Assembly (NCBI GenBank): GCA_944472135.2
Contig: CALYDD020000421.1
Coordinates: 1 to 64,000, forward strand
DNA: 64,000 nucleotides
Direction of reading: 5' to 3'
Origin: Trichobilharzia regenti
Taxonomy: Eukaryota; Platyhelminthes; Trematoda; Strigeidida; Schistosomatidae
This document shows, in pieces, positions 62,090-64,000 of the stretch; position 1 is the first letter of the stretch; each line of letters opens with the position of its first letter. The translations under genes were made by a program, and so were the position numbers. The notes under the pieces were generated by a model. That model ran no database searches. It worked only from the letters and a program-made list of their open reading frames with translations, and was not told where the DNA came from.

Positions 62090-62495
62090 AATTTTCACAA
62101 GTCTGATTCATTACTGGTTTGATGAGGACCTACTGCTCACTGGTTTATTTCAAGTGGGACAGGAGTAGGTATGATGATGATATTCATGGCAGCTGTCGAG
62201 GCGACGAGACAAACAAGTTCATATTAATGGGAACTAACTTCTCAGAACCCTCTTAAGTCCACCTACCTAAACAGGAAATCATCGTTTCAAACACAGTAGG
62301 CTAGGTTGATGATAACACACGGAGGATCCAGAAATCAGGACACAGATCATTACTATGAAATATATGTGAAAGTCTTCCGCAGTCAACGCATTGAAAGGAA
62401 ATGGAAAGATGCCCAATGATGGCGTTCAATACGATGCAGAGACATGTCGAATTCACTAAACACAAGACCTCAGGAATAACGCGCTACGGTTCAAA
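62090..62495 (-). repeat. Inverted repeat partner of 48475-48905
   Basis: Reverse complement of that stretch, including a block around GACGAGACAAACAAGTTCAT. No coding sense. Confidence 0.7.
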
Positions 62496-62869
62496 ACTCA
62501 GAATCACATATGAGGCTAATAATCGCTGAAGTTACATTTTCTCTCTTCTCAATTGCCGCTTATCGGAGCTTGTTACTAGTCACCTATTGACAGATAAAGT
62601 AAGTGAGAAGCAATTGATTTCAGGCGGAATGTTTAGTACAAGTTTTAGCACCTCATGATCTGAAAAAATATTACTCCAAACGACTAAAACGGCATCAGTT
62701 GAGGTGGAGGGAGGGGGAGACGTGAAATAGAGCCAGACAACAACCTACTGTCTCACTAACGAATATTCAGTAGGAAATGAAGGTTGACCGGATATACACA
62801 GTGAAGATCATCGAGTGACACCACACACTGTTCCACTCCTTGAATGCAACCTGACAATCAGAGAGAAAA

Positions 62870-64000
62870 ATGGGTTTGATATTATGTCGAAATGGATAAT
62901 ATAATGTGAAGATGCGTCGGTGGCACAGTGGTTAGGACTCTCGACAACCATGAACATGGTCCGAGGCTTGATCCCCTGCCGATGCACACCTGATATCTAT
63001 GGTCGGCCTGCAAAATTTGGGCTACCGATATCTATGCTGAAAATTCCATAATTGTACCAACAATACAGTGTGGAATCAAGCTGTAATCAAAAATATAAAA
63101 AATATAAAAGATGAACCGAAAGCTCGCATGAAGTAGTTGAGCCTGATAGGAGTGCAGGCTGTCAATCGTGTGGAAAGGATATGTTCCAACGTTGATGAGT
63201 GTTCCACTCGAGGAGGAAAGCAATGAATGAATGCTATTATTGGTGATGATGATAAAAATTTCAAGTCTGATTGTTATGGACTACAAAATTATTGGATAGT
63301 GGAAAGTTACAGAAAGTGAGAGCTGACGAGTTAGTCGTAAAACAGTCTTAATCTCCTTATGTTTATTCTCCTTAACACTCATCACAAACAACATGTCAGA
63401 AAATTGAGAGATATTCACTCAGTGATACAAACAAATGAAAATCATGAGTGAGATCAGACACACTGAAGTCTGATTAATATGGCTACAGTTTAACTTGAGA
63501 GAACTTATTACTCTATATGGAGCGTTTACTGCTTGTCTCATCATCAAGTCACGAGAGCCGATACCAGAGGACCAAGTTTGTTTGATGTCACAGTAGTGCA
63601 GATATTTGACGCCTTGTTTACAGCAAATAGTCTATACATGGTGATTGGTTTGTACAAGGTGCGATTATCTATCTCATTGTAGGCAAGTAGGAAACCACCG
63701 AATTTTCTATTTTGTTATTTTTGAGCCACCATGAACATAATTGCATGGCGGCTTGCAAAAATTAGAACGGTGTTTTCCAGTATTGCGCTTGACGGAAGGA
63801 AGCAGTCATTACCTGTAATAAAACCAACTACCATACCACAAATATACATTTTGCAAAAATAATAGAAAATCACGGGAGAATACGATTTCAGTGTGAAATT
63901 TTTCATTCTTAGAAGAAGGCTATCACAAAATCTTGTATTTCATTCTCCAGACTACAATATACATCTATGCGACTGTATCGCATACACACACGCACTATAC
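62870..64000 (-). repeat. Module A repeat, reverse copy, split by a SINE
   Basis: Reverse orientation of the 1745-2800 repeat running off the window end. Hairpin at 63724-63753 with one mismatch. The region where the other duplicates carry the GTCTCA-flanked insert is continuous here (63660-63700), showing the empty state. Confidence 0.8.
62914..63110 (+). mobile_element. tRNA-derived SINE (family T), with target duplication
   Basis: A box TGGCACAGTGG at 62921-62931, B box GGCTTGATCCC at 62965-62975, body with CAAAATTTGGGCTACCGATAT and CTGAAAATTCCA, and an AAAAATATAAAAAATATAAAA tail. AAGATG is repeated at 62909-62914 and 63108-63113 and is single in other copies of the repeat, giving a clear target duplication. 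Confidence 0.85.

Noticed and set aside
1..64000. CRISPR arrays, bacterial operons or phage genes
   Set aside because: No such structure is seen; the content is eukaryotic throughout.

Overview
This is a eukaryotic, AT-rich, repeat-dominated window that best fits a parasitic flatworm genome, most likely a schistosome or a close trematode relative. The clues are short tRNA-derived elements carrying a decayed hammerhead ribozyme core (like the schistosome Sm-alpha family), non-LTR elements of the RTE and CR1-like kinds, several Penelope-like fragments with GIY-YIG remnants, two Gypsy LTR retrotransposons whose Gag ends in a CWYH..YG..C..PC knuckle, and a flatworm-like 18S rRNA start. The species assignment is inference. 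No complete host gene was recognised; one possible exon of a cysteine-rich (Ly6-like) protein is noted at 36876-37168.

Layout. 1-7955 is framed by a large inverted repeat (arms about 1-1428 and 6541-7955). Between the arms lie a hammerhead SINE, a composite interspersed repeat (modules A and B), an RTE scrap and an LTR followed by a broken gag. 9999-15376 is a decayed CR1-like LINE with an ORF1, an APE-type endonuclease and a reverse transcriptase. It lies next to a Penelope-like fragment (15387-15900), and an inverted/direct A-B composite repeat follows. 18166 to about 22150 is a nearly intact LINE on the minus strand, with a single stop codon in its endonuclease. 23673-30059 is a young, complete Gypsy element with LTRs differing by one base and an AATA target duplication. 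30235-31140 is a minus-strand Penelope-like fragment.

33660-36847 and 57305-59475 are diverged direct copies of one segment, distinguished by a solo LTR and SINE insertions. 39062-42819 and 49216-52969 are a second, much younger direct duplication. It contains the A-B repeat and what looks like a 5' ETS plus the 5' end of 18S rDNA. In the first copy the 18S stops at an array of about 20 bp repeats leading into a degenerate Gypsy element (42817 to about 47650). In the second copy the 18S runs on for at least another 130 bases. 54592-57215 holds a Penelope scrap and an internally deleted RTE element. 60830-61450 is another Penelope GIY-YIG remnant, and the window ends in a further A-module copy split by a SINE with a 6 bp target duplication.

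How the parts relate. The sequence is best read as nested parasites of one another. The 3' tail of one tRNA-derived SINE resembles the 3' end of the minus-strand LINE, suggesting a LINE/SINE partnership. Other elements are broken by frameshifts, stops and deletions. Such density, with rDNA pieces and inverted and direct duplications, suggests heterochromatin or a sex-chromosome-like region, but the window alone cannot prove that.
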